A stretch of 64,000 nucleotides of DNA from Eutreptiella sp. 'Long Island Sound 2002' (GCA_964036045.1 OZ038389.1:67963453-68027452), one strand, 5' to 3'; positions 10,042 to 22,300 are shown, counted from the first letter of the stretch. Numbers and translations are program-made. The notes: generated by a model not told the origin, from the sequence alone.

Positions 10042-13000
10042 GAGGCCCATGGCTATGAGAGGTGGCTCATGGCCACCCGTTTGACAGCCAAACATATCTG
10101 GCCATGGACAGGACACGATTTGAGGTGTTGGGGGGTTTCGGTGGGTGGGTCTGGTTCTCTTGGGCAAGGTCCGGGCAGCCCCAGCCTGCGACTAGATCCC
10201 CCCCCCCCTCCTCCACCTCCCCTTGGACCTTGGGACCGGTGACCTTGACATGGTGTGGGGTCCCGGTGCTCCTGGGGACGCCGTTAACAAGCCGGAAAAG
10301 TGGGATCCTCTTGTGGGAACAGAAGATTTTGCTTTATGGTAGAAAATTGTGCTCCGGCCTTTGGGAGAAGTTTGGTGGGAATCCGCCCCCCGCCGGCCAG
10401 AAACAATGAGCCGTGTGAATCTAATACCGGTTCCCCAGCCCCATAGACGGTATGTCGGGCCTAAGGATAGCCGTCTAGGGGAGAGCATGTGGGTGTCTCC
10501 TCCGGCCTGTATCAAATGCCGGTGACATGTGCCAAGGTGGAACATATTCATTTGTCCAAGAAGCCAGAGACACCCACGATATAGATAGTGTAAGATCTAG
10601 CTCCTTGGATATACAACTAATAGAAGGGGGTCATTCGATGGGGCACGCATTTGCGCGTGGTGGCTATCCGTTAGGGATTGTATGTCCCTCCGTCTTGAGC
10701 CACCTGCCCCATGTGTGAGGCTTTTATCAAAGAGAATCATTATGTCAAGGATTGTCCGCTTCTTGGACTATTCTAGGTGGCATATTATGCCCAATGGGGT
10801 GCTACCATCTGAGAATCTGCCCGCGTTTATAGTGAATATAGTGCACCCCACAAGGTTACTTGTGTTCCGCGGCCAAGACTTATTTGGTATTATTTTTTGG
10901 GCTCAAACTATTTTCGGACCTATGCCTTACGCCCAAGTCCACTTGGGGGTTCACATGTGAGATTTCTCCACGTGATGTTGCCTTGCTACTCAACCGTGGC
11001 ATCACTCAAAAGGCTCTTTGAGGGCTCATGGCTTTTGTTCCCTGCATGGTGGATGGTCCATGGTGGATGACATACCTCCCTGGCTCGGGGTATGTTCAGG
11101 TACAACGTAATGCTGGGTAAGCTGTGTGGGGGAGGAGACACAGATGGTCTCCCACGTTTGTGCCCGCCTCCATGGGGTAATAGCATAGCCCCCCCCCCCC
11201 CACCCACCCCCCTGGCCGCAAACTGAGGGCCCCCGGACAGCTACCGGGACGCTCAGCCTGGGCACAGACCCTGCTACCCAAACGTACGTGATGCAGTACG
11301 TGATTTCCCATCCTTGTGCATTCGTTGTTGTGTTGAGCGGCCTCCGTTTGACTATTTTGTCGTCGAGGAGGGCGTCTCCCGGGAGGCATGCCGGGCCCGG
11401 TCTGTGCACGCGACCCCCACATTTTTTGAAGGTCAGTTGCAAGGTGGTGACCACGTCAGCCCACAAGAAAGTGCCTGAATATTTTTTCATGCTTCCCCCC
11501 CTCCAAAATTTGTTTTGACCCTACCCCAAGATCTCAAAATGGTCGGTGCGGCGTAGCAATAATTATGAGGCACACCAGGCCTGCTCCTTGACCGATTGTT
11601 GGTGCATCGGTCACAGTGAAACCGGTCTGGATGTGCACGACCCCACATGCATGACGGCACGCATTGTCACGCATGGGGGCCAACGCCTGGCCGTGCGTGG
11701 CTGTCACCCATGTTCACGCGAGGTTTGGTTTCCGGAACTGGGTGCATCGGTACGTGTGACCAGGCGTGACCGTGCGCATGACAATGTGTGACCGTGCACA
11801 TGTTCTGTGTTCTGAAGGACATGGGGGTTCCCCAAAGAGGAAGCGCGGGTGGTGTGCCTGGGCGCGCGCAGGCTCTGCATAGCAAAGGTTGATTTTGTTG
11901 CCCCGTGACCTTCCTCCCCCTTGACCCCGGGTTCACATCCGAAACCTCCAGGCATTTGTCATAGATGCACTGTGGTACCACCTGCTCTCCCTCCGGGGCA
12001 TTGAACCTGGGGCTCCCAGACACTCAGCAAGCACACTGACGGCTGTCCCACTGGGACCCTGAGGGGGGACAGGGTAATTGGAGAACTGGGGATGCTGCTG
12101 TTCTTGCCAGGGACACTGGAGGTGACCGCTATACTGTACTGTTTACACTGTACACTACCTGACCCGTCATTACCTGTTGCCGGGACCTGGCCATGTCCAG
12201 CACAAAGGAGCAATGTAGAGGAGGTGATTTCCAGGAGGATCCAGGAAAGTCTGGAAATGCGGGTTGGTGGCCGTTGGTTGTGAACAGCCGTTGGGGGGTC
12301 ACAGCTGCTTGGGAGGCGTCGGGTGTGCAGTGGAAGCGACGAATGTGTGCTGTTCCAGGTTAGCACTGGTGCTGCACACAGACACAACCCGCCCACATGA
12401 CCCGCCAGCAGTGCCCGGTGTATGTGACTCTGGTCCACTACCTCTGCACCACACCGTTTTTCTACATCATTTCCCGTTCTCCCGGCCTATGACACCACGT
12501 CACACCAGCAGTAGTCACACACACTGGGACACGGGCATCTGACAAGCGTGGCGCCTCCCTCACAACTGCTGCTTCTTTCAGGCCGGCATACCCCCAAGCC
12601 TCAGTCAGAAGTCAGGCTACATCATCAGGCACACACGATAGTGGCCTTTGTCGCACATGACACCGTCCTCGTCACAAATCACACTCGGTGCAGTCTCGCC
12701 TCCTCCTTTTCGTCCCTCCTGTTGCATCTTTTGCGCAGCCGCTTCAGGACTGCACAGAGTCCTCTTGACCATCAGGGATGCCAAGCCCGTGCAACACTGT
12801 GCCTTGGATTTGACCCCAGTGGAGCCGATTGTCACAGCGTGGGAAGTGTTATCACGGCAACTGCAGTCTGATCCTCCCCTCTCTGTGAATACCAAAAGCA
12901 TGTCATGTCCTTCAGTTGTGATGGCAAAGGGCGCTTGACCAGCGGACACTGAGATCGAAGGTGGACAGGTGGGTAACCTGGGGCATCTTTGGCGCGAGGA

Positions 13001-13369
13001 GGTCACAAGATTCACCAGGAGATTTCCGGGGGCACAGCCTCTACCTCCGTCCGCCGTGGATCCCCACAAATGCTTTCTGTGCCAGCTGCCCTTCTGGCCT
13101 CTGGGGACACACGTGGCAAGAGCCTGACTCACGCCTTGCTCCTTCACGTGTGGCACTGGTCCCAGTCACAAGTTACACTTGCCTCAGTCACACATGGACG
13201 GTATTATCCTCAGTGATTTTTGTTTTAGGTATGATGATATCCGCTTTTTGGTGGGCCTCCCAGTTGTCCTCAAATGGCCCCGCAGGTGCTTCTGCTGCTT
13301 GTCTGCCGACCAACGGCCGGAGCTCTAACCTTTGGGCCTCTGTTCACCATCGGGAGGTGCGCTGACTGA
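10042..13369. other. Intergenic, no gene recognised
   Basis: Only short open frames with no domain or convincing splice sites. A poly(C) run lies near 11190. The segment 11470-11545 shares loose wording with 7240-7330 and 29940-30140 (CCAAAA-TGGT..., GACCCT...), suggesting an old dispersed repeat. Confidence 0.4.
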
Positions 13370-14353
13370 GGGGGAGCGTTAGCGCACCGGGCGCGCGCTG
13401 GGCATCTTTTTTGACCTGTGCCCCACCGGTGACCTTTTAGGGGGTGCACTAAGGGGGCGCACTTAGCACAGTGCAACTATTTGGGCGTCTGGCCGTACTA
13501 GAGACCCATACTTTGAGATACTAGGGGCATCATTGTTACCCCTAGCGTAGGTTTTGACTTCTGATTTTGTCTCCTTTGTTGGGGACCCCCGAGAATGCAG
13601 GGGTTACGTAGCACATCCGCCCTCTTGTGGGCCCCTGAGAAGGCAGGGGTGAGGCAGCCACTTCTGATTTTGTCCCCCTTTGTTTGGGGACCCCCAAGAA
13701 TGCAGGGGCTCATGTCATTGTGCCATTCATTGGAAGAAAGAATGGCACTTTGACAGCCCGCCAACAATCTTACAATGACGTGCACGGGTGGTATAGGGCA
13801 AGCATTGAGCAGCTGTTTGCTCGGTTGTGGCCTTGGGGTTTGGTTAGGAACAAGTGGCGTGGCGGCCCCAATGGGGTTGCACCAGTCAGTCCGTATTTTG
13901 TTGCATTTTACGCAATTTTGCATTCGCAGGCAAGTCCGTCACCCCCCCCATGGACCATGGGAGCATGTCCCGCCTCATGTTTGGACTGACCAAAGCAACT
14001 CGGCCACCACGCAAGATGAGGCAGAGGATGAGGCAGAAGTGTGTGTGTTGTGTTGCCAGAAGCGCTCCACCGTCACAGTTTGTGATGAGTGTAAGGAGCA
14101 CTATTGTACTAAATGTATTGACACCCACACTTGTGGGACCAATGTTGTTTGTTAAGTACAATACAAATGACATTTGGATTTGTTGAATTCACAGCTATTG
14201 CTTTATTATGCAAAGTGCATTGTAGGGAAGGTGTGCAGTCCACCGTGGTCTACTTGGGGGGGGCTTCTCCATGAGAGGGTCAATCTGGGGCTGAAGTCGG
14301 GATAGTTAATAGAAAAGTAGCACGCCGGGCGCGCGCCGGGCAAATATTTCCCC
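13370..14353 (+). mobile_element. TIR element E1, Harbinger-like, TSD TGA
   Basis: A 984-bp element. The left end GGGGGAGCGTTAGCGC and the reverse complement of the right end, GGGGAAATATTTGCCC, are imperfect inverted repeats. Each is followed inwards by iterated GCGCGCCGGGC-type subterminal motifs. It is flanked by TGA at 13367-13369 and 14354-14356. The last 41 bases align closely with the right end of the element at 28133-28880. Inside are three GGGGACCCC...GCAGGGG hairpin repeats (13575-13705) and a decayed DDE transposase. Confidence 0.75.
13684..14155 (+). pseudogene. DDE transposase 3' part, frameshifted
   Basis: The first frame gives HVIVPFIGRKNGTLTARQQSYN and then RASIEQLFARLWPW. Near 13868 the reading moves by one frame and continues HQSVRILLHFTQFCIRRQ. 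This order (G-x-LT-x2-Q-x3-N, then a vExxFaRLk helix) is the C-terminal pattern of DDE_Tnp_4 / PIF-Harbinger transposases. The second frame ends in a Cys-rich tail (CVLCCQKR...CDECKEHYCTKC) that could bind zinc. The frameshift and the absence of the N-terminal two thirds make it non-functional. Confidence 0.65.
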
Positions 14354-15348
14354 TGAGTGAGTGGTATGCGGGGGGGGGGGGGGGGGGGGGCTGCTTGTTC
14401 TGTAGACTGAGGCCCACGCCCCAGTGATGTCATGTTCTCCTGGTGGACTGGCCTGTCACTGGGGGCCGTATGCAGGGCTGGCCAGAAAGGGGGTAGATAG
14501 GGCCACAGGGTCATGTCTGTCAATGGACAGGACATGCTTTGAGGTCTTGGGGGTTTTTCGGTCGGTGGTTCTGGTTCTCCTGGGCAATGTCTGGGCAGCC
14601 CCAGCCTGCGACTAGATGCCCCCACTCCACAGCACTGAGCCCTTTGGGCCTTCGTCGCCGAACGTGCCAAGGCATGTGTCAACCTCAGTACCTGACCACT
14701 GCTACACCCCAATGACGCACTCCCGTGTCTGACTGCACGTTTGTGTGGGAGTGTGCCTGTGTTGAACAATGTGCAGGCACACGCCCGCACATTTGCCATT
14801 CTGACTCGTGGTCTCGTGGACGTCTACTGCACTGAACATGATCCACTTCCACCTTTCCTCCTGAAAAAAGGCGCCCCATTCTCGTGTGGCCATATGTTTT
14901 GACTGTTTGATCAGCTGAATGTGATTTTGAAATGTGCAGCCTCTACTCCGCCTAAACAGTGTCTCGCTCGCAGCAATGTTCGCGTGCGCTCGCATGCTGT
15001 CCAGCAGCAGCCGGCAACAGCAATGGACAGGAGCAGCTGGCAGCTAGTCTCTGCAGCATCACCTTATTTGACTTGCTGCTCGTGCTGATGCCAATCGTCT
15101 GAGTATCTGCTGCTGGTTTTTTGTGGAGCTTGCTTTCCCCGACTCTAGAGTTCTCGCAGCTTCTCTGGGACACGCTGCGGCTGTTGTTTTCTGTTGTTTC
15201 TGTTGCTGTTGTGGAACGACAGAGGAGGGTTGCTGTCGTGGAAGGACAGAGGAGCGGTGGCCAGGGGTTGGTTCATCAGAAGCAGCTGCAACAAAGCTTT
15301 GTTCTTTAGGGGGCGTTGCACTGTGCGAAAAGTAGGCTATTTTGGGGT
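14354..15348. other. No gene recognised
   Basis: Contains a poly(G) run of about 20 near 14371, inside which the 5' end of several spurious frames falls. No exon or domain is evident. Confidence 0.4.
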
Positions 15349-15455
15349 AGCCTGATGTTGATGGACTCCCACGCTTCAGCGTGGCCCCTTGGGTTGGGTT
15401 CAGGACTCCCACACTTCGGTGTGGCCCCTTGGGTTGGGGATTAAGGACTCCAAAG
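15349..15455 (+). repeat. 40-bp tandem hairpin repeat
   Basis: Two full units and a decayed third. Each holds a 6-bp perfect stem with a 4-base loop: CCACGC-TTCA-GCGTGG at 15369-15384 and CCACAC-TTCG-GTGTGG at 15409-15424. The same module occurs inside the TIR elements at 28133, 34200 and 58510. Confidence 0.75.
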
Positions 15456-15717
15456 CTTTGGTGATGTTGAATGCATCATTGTTTGCACATACGTTGTGAA
15501 ACAGGCACCCTAAGCTCGGTAAATGGTGATATACTTTCAAGGTGCCTGTTGTAGCCCATCATAGTTCCCTCCTCGTTTTCAGACCCACTTTCTCGGTCTC
15601 AGTGTTGGGGATAGGGTGTTCTACACCCGCTCCAATGGCATGCGAAGCAGCGGCAGCAAAGTACAGCCAAGCAGGGTGGCATGAGAAGGGTAAGACAAGA
15701 CGAGCACTCGCATGTGC

Positions 15718-15852
15718 GCACACACACACACACACACACAACAGGCAGACACGTTGGGAACCGCAAACACACTTCGTGAGGGAAACGAAGAACCAATGAC
15801 CAAGAATCCTAGCATGGACAATATGCAGCACACACACACACACACACACACA
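15718..15852. repeat. Two (CA)n microsatellites
   Basis: CA runs at about 15718-15740 and 15831-15852, in non-coding DNA. Confidence 0.85.
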
Positions 15853-16189
15853 GCATTCGATCACGTCAGTGCAGGGTTGGTTATGCTGGGCGGCAACGTA
15901 CACGCGGTGGTTGATTAGGTGTGAATTCTTGTCATTCCAAAGAGTGGATGCTCCACAGCCATCCTTAAGTGATGGTACTCAATCCTTAAGATATGGTCCT
16001 CCCTGTCAGGGGCGGCAATACCGGCCCATGCGACCAACACGGCACTGTCATGGATAACACAGTTCTTATGGGTGCAGCAGTCCACGGCAGTATAGCGCCC
16101 GCCACCGGGAAAACGGTATTTCCGAGTCAGCTTTGCGGAGCCCACCAACGTGTCCAAACGCAAGAGGCCCCAACAAATTTTAGCCACAG

Positions 16190-16748
16190 AAATGCCAAGA
16201 TATATCAAAGTCTGGACATCAGTGGTTCAGGCCCCCTCCTGCCCGGTGGCGAGCGGCGTGTCATTCGGGCTGGGCGCCACAAAACAGGACTCGCCGCGTG
16301 TTCTCTATTGACATCACCGTCCTGCAGGGGGAATGTGCGGCCATAGTACAGGCACTTAGGGATGCTCCAGCGGACATTCCATTGCTGTTCTCGTGTCACA
16401 GTGAGCTGCTGCACACTGACATTCCAAGCAGGGTCATACAGGGTGCCACCACGACTTGGCGTGAGAAAATGGCAGGCGCTTGGCCCCGGAGGCGCATATA
16501 AAGCAGAAATGTGCGGAAAGGCCAGCTCTATTGACATCACCCCCCTGCAGGGGGAATGTGCGGCCATAGTACAGGCACTTAGGGATGCTCCGGCGGACAT
16601 TCCATTGCTGTTCTCGTGTCACAGTGAGCTGCTGCACACTGACATTCCAAGCAGGGTCATACAGGGTGCCACCACGACTTGGCGTGAGAAAATGGGAGGC
16701 GCTTGGCCCCGGAGGCGCATATATAGCAGAAATGTGCGGAAAGGCCAG
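16190..16748 (+). pseudogene. RNase H domain remnant with tandem duplication
   Basis: The frame reads KVWTSVVQAPSC (position of the first catalytic strand, with the TDGS core changed), then GVSFGLGA, then QGECAAIVQALRDAP, which matches the AExxAixxAL helix with its catalytic Glu. The next segment, LLFSCHSELL, sits where the YSDS aspartate should be and lacks it. The second half is duplicated head to tail with a 223-bp period (16303-16525 and 16526-16748). Loss of catalytic residues and internal duplication mark it as dead. It lies about 0.8 kb upstream of the reverse transcriptase and may derive from the same class of retroelement. Confidence 0.6.
16303..16748 (+). repeat. 223-bp tandem duplication
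   Basis: Two nearly identical 223-bp units (16303-16525, 16526-16748), differing at only a few positions, so the duplication is recent compared with the decay of the surrounding RNase H sequence. Confidence 0.9.
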
Positions 16749-17480
16749 CGGCGGGGGCAATGGGAAACAGGAAAGCCGGCGGATCACCAAACATTGAATT
16801 CATTTCTACAGAAGGCTAGTGAAGCGGCAGGAATGCCGGACCTCCTGCCCCCCCCCCCCCTTAGCCAAAGCCTGGCGGGCTGGCTACACCATCAGAATCC
16901 GCGTAGCGGGCCCGGGTGACAGCGGAGTTGCAAGCACTACCACCGGACCCCGAATCTCTGCTCCCAATCAGGGGATGGGGCACACACAGTGCAGCAGGGT
17001 CGCCCGACTCTCCAGAGTACTCGCCGAGAGAGGTCTCAGCAACGGACTTCCCCTGGCGTAGGCCCCCGGACGAGTGGGTCGCTGGTGTCACCCCAAACTC
17101 CGTCCCTTCACCCACTGCCCCAGTCCTCAGTCATTTGCCATACACGCCATCTAGCAGTGCTGAAGTGCAGCGAATGTTCAAACAATCCAGACGGACAGGA
17201 GCCACAGCACGGGAATTGTTTTCGTGAGGCGCATCCCTCCCCAGCCCCTTCCACCCCCTCCCAGCACAACAGCTCTCGCGGCCCCGCGGGCTTCTCCCCC
17301 TGTGGCTGCAGGCTGCACAGTGGACTCGCTCAGAGGGGCCTCCACGCAGGGAAGCATAGGCGCACAGAAACAGGAACCGGGGAGGGGTAGGAGCAAAGAC
17401 CCCACCCCCTGTTGTTGCATGTTGCGTGCCATCTCAACCCGATTTCTTGAAGCCGGGTGACGGGGCACATGGACAACAAA

Positions 17481-17580
17481 ACTCATGGTTCGGTCGCGTA
17501 GTGGTAGGATATAGCCGAACCTCGCAGTTTGAGCATGGTTTGAAAGATTTGGGCGTCACACACACACACACACACACAAC
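17481..17580 (+). repeat. tRNA-derived SINE-like repeat, copy 3, with CA tail
   Basis: Core as in 4935-5075 and 6003-6140. Here GGTTCGG (17487-17493) and CCGAACC (17515-17521) form a perfect 7-bp stem around the A-box-like GTAGTGGTAGGA. The (CA)n tail at 17557-17578 ends exactly where recognisable reverse transcriptase coding sequence begins. Confidence 0.65.
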
Positions 17581-20122
17581 AACGCCCACTGTCCGTGTTA
17601 TCCCAGATCTACAGGGTCTGGGCAGGGATCAGGTTAGAGGAGTGCATGGTGTGGCAGGAACTGTGGATCCACCCGCACGCATACGGATTTCGCAAGAAGC
17701 GCGGCGCCACTGATGCTGCCGCCTTTATCTCCATGCTCATTGAGCTACACAAACTGATGAAAACAGTTCTGCATGGTTTTGGATTAGATTATATAAAGTG
17801 CTTTGATTTGATTCCGCAATCCATTGTGCTGCATATTGCACTGACGCAGGGGATGGATTTGGGCACGCACAGGGCCCTTTCCGGCATGTATGGCACCCTC
17901 ACAAGGTGCTTTAAAATAATGGGATGTTTGGCCAGTTTTTTTGATGCCACCAATGGCATCCTCCAGGGCTGCCCATTGAGTGTGATACTCATCAACCTCC
18001 TGACCTCGGTCTGGAAACGGGTGCTGGATGCCCAGCAGCAGGGCATCAAAGTCGCAGTACAGGCCCTCCCCCCCAGCGACCAGCCAGCGCAGGCCCTGCA
18101 ATTCATCCTAACTGCCCTTGGGTATGCGGATGACACCTATGGATTTGCAGCCGGAAGCAACACCCTCACCCCCCTGCTGGACTGCACCACTGACTGGCTT
18201 GAGGACACGGGTCAAGGGGTGAACGCAAAGAAATCTGTCGGTTTTTCATCTGACGCCCGTCACCCTGTGAAGGCAGCACTACAGGGGGCGCGCTTCCCCA
18301 TCTCCTCTGAGTTTAAGTCCCTGGGCGCGGGGGTCCGCACCACGGACGCAACTTGTTCGGGACCACTCATCAAGAAAAGGATTTCCAGAGCCTGCAGCCT
18401 TCTGGACAGGGTGCATGGCGCCCAGGGCAATTTTGAAAGGAGATGCGACATCATCTCCACAATGATCACGGCCACTGGCCTGCACGCAGCAGAAATAGTG
18501 CCACTTCAGCCCAAAGACCTTCTGCCCTTTGAGACCAAGGTCATGCAGACCATTTGGGGACGGTCACGGCCCGGCAGGGCCAAAGAAATCTTTTTCACCC
18601 TGCTGTGCAAAGGGCACCGGATTGCACCTACCTTGGTACTTAAGTATCATCGCATCCTGTGGTTATCCCAGCTATGTCGCACCAGGGGTGCTGGACAGAT
18701 TACAGCCCAGGCCATTTGGGAGATGACAACATTTCACAAAGGCTCCGGCCCATACGGCCGAGCCATGCACACAGCACAGGAGTGCGGCTGGGTCGCCACA
18801 CAGGGGTGGTGGGGATGGAAAGTGCCTGGACGCCAGGAACCCCTCCTCCTATACGGGGATAAGAACACTATCAAACACGAGGTGCGTGAGCAATTGCGCT
18901 CGCAAATGTTGGACAGCCTAGTACAGAGACGTCCCCGGCTTTTCGCGGGGGCTCACTACACCACATGCCGGCGCCTGGTCCAGCCCAGCATAGCAACTTT
19001 TGCCACAGAGTTACAGCGCTCCATTCTGCGGGGCGTCCTATCAGGAGCAACCTGGACATCCCTCCGGGCCTATCAACGTGGCATGAGAGCCACGTGCACG
19101 TGCCCGTATTGTGGCAATGCCCCCGAAAACGAGGAGCAATTTTTTGGCAGTGTTCAGCCTGGAGCACGGTGCGGGACACCCACGTGCCGGGCATCAGGAC
19201 GGCGGCAGCACAAATCCCAGGCCTTCCCCTCATGGACCAGTGGTTGCCATGTTTACGACTTTGTGGATTAGCCCCAGAGTTGGACCCAGACAGCGTCAAG
19301 TCAGGGACAGCGCTCGCATTCTTGACAGCTCTGCACAATATGTTAGTGTCCGTTCTGCAGGCCCGCAAGTTACGAGACACACAATCCCCCATGCTTTTCA
19401 TGGGGTCGAGCCTCTCACAGCAGCTTCGGCAATACCCGTACCACCAACTGGTGGGACCCCTCCCCAGACCGGAAGACAAGGGGCTACTTCTTTTGCGTAC
19501 CCCTAAGAAGGTGGAATGGCAGTGGGAAATGCCTTTTTTAGCAGACCTGCTACGTTGGCTAAGGGAACTGCACTGGACCCCTGAACCAGGCACAATAACG
19601 TTCTTGGAACTCGCACTGGATTTTGAGGAATTTGCGCAACGCACCCTTCCACACGCTCCACAGGCCAAGTTCAAGGGCACAACCCTTTCACTACAGGAGA
19701 GAGGCCGGGTCTTACGACTGGCCATGGCAAATGCGCAGCGCCTGGTCACCAAAGGCCACCTGCACCCTGCGCGTGTAGTTACACACTGCAGCTCTTTAGT
19801 TCCTCTGGGGGGGCCGGCACTTTGCGGCCTGAACTGCCGTCCCTATTTCACCTGCCGCAGTGCCATGAACACTCACGTTCAACAGTTAGCGGCATACTGT
19901 GAACGCACGTGGGCCACCAAGGTTGGTCTCAACAGAATACACAAACTGCGCCCGTACACACATAGGCCACGCAGAACAGCGCAGGAAGTGGAGGAGCATC
20001 GACTGCAGCGTGCACTCCAGGGGAATCTGCAGCTGGGACTGGCTCCGTCCTCGGAGCAAACCACTTTTGCCAAAGGGGCGGGGGGGGCTGCTCCTCCTTT
20101 GCAGCCGATTTTTTCCCGGTAA
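17580..20122 (+). pseudogene. Non-LTR retrotransposon reverse transcriptase, 5'-truncated and frameshifted
   Basis: From 17580 the frame starts in the RT fingers (RPLSVLSQIYRVWAG). It continues with LDYIKCFDLIPQ (motif A), NGILQGCPLSVILINLL (motif B) and LGYADDTYGF near 18120 (the catalytic YADD), followed by a thumb/connection region. Near 19130 a C-x2-C zinc-knuckle-like motif (CTCPYCGN) begins. In the T-run at 19140-19146 the frame shifts by one base. Beyond it the other frame restores FWQCSAWS and stays open to TAA at 20120-20122, giving about 320 more residues. Only the 5' part (endonuclease) and the frameshift keep this from being a long intact ORF. RT copies element RNA at a nicked chromosomal target. 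No poly(A) tail is visible. Confidence 0.88.
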
Positions 20123-20128
20123 TAGGGG

Positions 20129-20710
20129 ATGGGAAGCTCCCACACCGGGACACACAGGCGCGCAAACACACACAGGGCGCCACAACCGGCGCCGCCGGCT
20201 GATCCGTCTAAATGCACACAGCACTCTGCTACCGCGTGCACGACCTGCAAGAGACTTCGGCGCACAGCTGAAGCATGCTGTGCACTGGGACATCACGCTG
20301 ATGACCACATAGCACGCAGACCGCAACTACAGCTATGCCCACTGCATGGCCTGCCACCATGCCCGAGGTGCACACTCAAGCAAAGGGGAGTGCACCACTG
20401 CTGTCAGCGGGGACACCAGAAAGTGTGCACCCCAGTGCCCACGCGCCGGAAGCGCCCACTGGCTGCACATTCACAACCGCCCAACAAACGACCACGCCTG
20501 CAAGGGCCTGCACGTATCTCCACGGGTCTGCTGAGGTCCCCACATCAACCCCCCACCCCTCCAGCCCCCAAACGCAGGAGGCCGAAAACACCCCCCCCTC
20601 CGTCCCCACCAGCCCCAGTGCCACGGGGGCTGGAGGAGACTGTGGCCGAGGATGTCGCACGCCCGCTTTTCGTGACGAGGCACGGAAAAGCCAACACTCT
20701 GGATACCTAG
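20129..20710 (+). CDS. Cys/His-rich basic ORF downstream of the RT
   Basis: An ATG six bases after the RT stop opens 193 codons. The middle is rich in paired Cys and His (CTTCKRL, CCALGHH, CPLHGLPPCPRC, HHCCQRGHQKVC), which suggests a zinc-binding, nucleic-acid-binding domain. The C-terminal third is basic and proline-rich (RRKRP, KRRRPKTPPPP). Position and composition suggest an accessory protein or the tail of the same retroelement, but non-LTR elements normally place such ORFs upstream of RT. I do not recognise a family. Confidence 0.4.
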   Translation: MGSSHTGTHRRANTHRAPQPAPPADPSKCTQHSATACTTCKRLRRTAEACCALGHHADDHIARRPQLQLCPLHGLPPCPRCTLKQRGVHHCCQRGHQKVCTPVPTRRKRPLAAHSQPPNKRPRLQGPARISTGLLRSPHQPPTPPAPKRRRPKTPPPPSPPAPVPRGLEETVAEDVARPLFVTRHGKANTLDT

Positions 20711-20840
20711 CCAGCACATTGCAGAGGTTCTGATTCCGCAGAAGGGAGGGAAACAACGTCACAAAGAGGCCTCAGCAGACCTGAGCCAAATGAGGCGTCC
20801 AGCCCAGCGCTGCACAAGGATCCACCTCTAAAAGTACAGA

Positions 20841-20873
<33 letters not shown>
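20841..20873. repeat. (CA)16 microsatellite
   Basis: Pure CA run 130 bases after the Cys/His-rich ORF. It may mark the 3' end of the retroelement. Confidence 0.85.
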
Positions 20874-20875
<2 letters not shown>

Positions 20876-21954
20876 TTGCGAAACACAAACACACACAGAC
20901 AACCAATACACATGGTCAATGAGGGCCAACCAAGAAGAAACACAGTTGAAGAAAAACTGCAAGGGGGAGAGAGAGGGGCGGGGGCTTTTTGTCTGATAGC
21001 CTGTCACACCCCATAGGACTACCATGGGCGATAGGATGTCCCACTGCTTGCCCACACTAGTGCACATGTTGTCACGTCAGTGTTGGCCTAAGGGGATGTT
21101 TCTGCACAGCACGTGTAGCGCCAAATAGTAAATCTGCTTTCCCATGAGCACCCTGCAATCTAGCCACCTTTGGGGAAGCACACATGCACATGGCAAAAGC
21201 AACATTGGAGTTTGATGGTCGGCTCTTGTTGACTAGATGCCCCCGCAATAGGCAATTCTAGCCTTAACCCTAACCCTTAGTCCATGGGCGTACATTGCCA
21301 GTAATTTAGGCTGACCGGTGGTGCCTTGGTCAATTTGAATCGCATAATAACATAGGGCATTAAGGTGGCACATCCGAACTTGGGATGGCAAAGGAGATGG
21401 AATACATCTTGCATTGCCGATTCACCACCTTCACAGCATCTTGGTAGCATTCCAAGTGGAGGAGTCCATCTTTTGCAGTCCAAACCACCGTGATATTGTG
21501 GGTGTTGTTTCGGGTGCTTGTGTTGCTTTCTCCAAGCGCAGACTCCTCTTTTTTTAACAATGGCCCCTCTCCCAACAATTAGTTCATTTCCTGCATATCC
21601 CACTCTGCACTATCTGTTTCATTTGGGTTCGAGGACTGAAATTGCGTCTGTTTGCCCTGTATTGTCGCATGATTTGTGAGCCGGAATGCGATCGCATTGG
21701 TGTACAATCCTGAAGATCTATGGTAAAGGGCATGTGCACCAAAGTTTGTTTTGTTACTGCAATGCTTTTGGTGCCTAGCGTCTAGCCTAGCGTTCAGAGG
21801 CGAAGTTGGTTGCACATTATGTGCACAGTGCAAATTTTGGACCCCTGGGCACATATCACCCTCTGCTGATCAGCGTTGTCCCTCTTCTCATTGTGCAACA
21901 AGGCCAGGACATGATGCATGCACGGTGCCCACATGGTGCAGAAATTAAAGGTGT

Positions 21955-22300
21955 ATGTCGTAATTCATGAATTTTTTTGGTGTTAAGTCGTGTAAACTTC
22001 TTTTTCTGAACTAAATCGAGTGCAACAAAAATAGACGCATCAGTCGAGTGGATGAATTGTTGTAAGTCAAGTACTTTTTTCCTTCAGCATTAAGCAATGT
22101 AATTTTTTTTCCCTGTGTTAAGTCATCAAAAAACTTTTTTGCATAGTCATTTGTGCACCCCCCCCCCTTTGTTGGGTCATCTACGCTTTTCCTTCTGGGT
22201 TAAGTCCTGTAAACCTTATTTTGTGCGTTGAGTTGTCTAAAAATTTTTTTCTAGCTTAAGGTATGTAAAATTGTTTTTTTCTGGTTTTCAGTCGACTATA
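21955..22300. repeat. Degenerate GTTAAGTCGTGTAAA + poly(T) repeats
   Basis: About seven degenerate units of 35-45 bases, each a GTTAAGTC(G)TGTAAA-like word followed by a run of 5-8 T. Related to the A/T-tract repeats at 57060-57420 and 59365-59460. Confidence 0.7.

Noticed and set aside
21264-21279. Telomere (TTAACCCTAACCC)
   Set aside because: Only about two repeat units; an internal chance or relic sequence, not a chromosome end.
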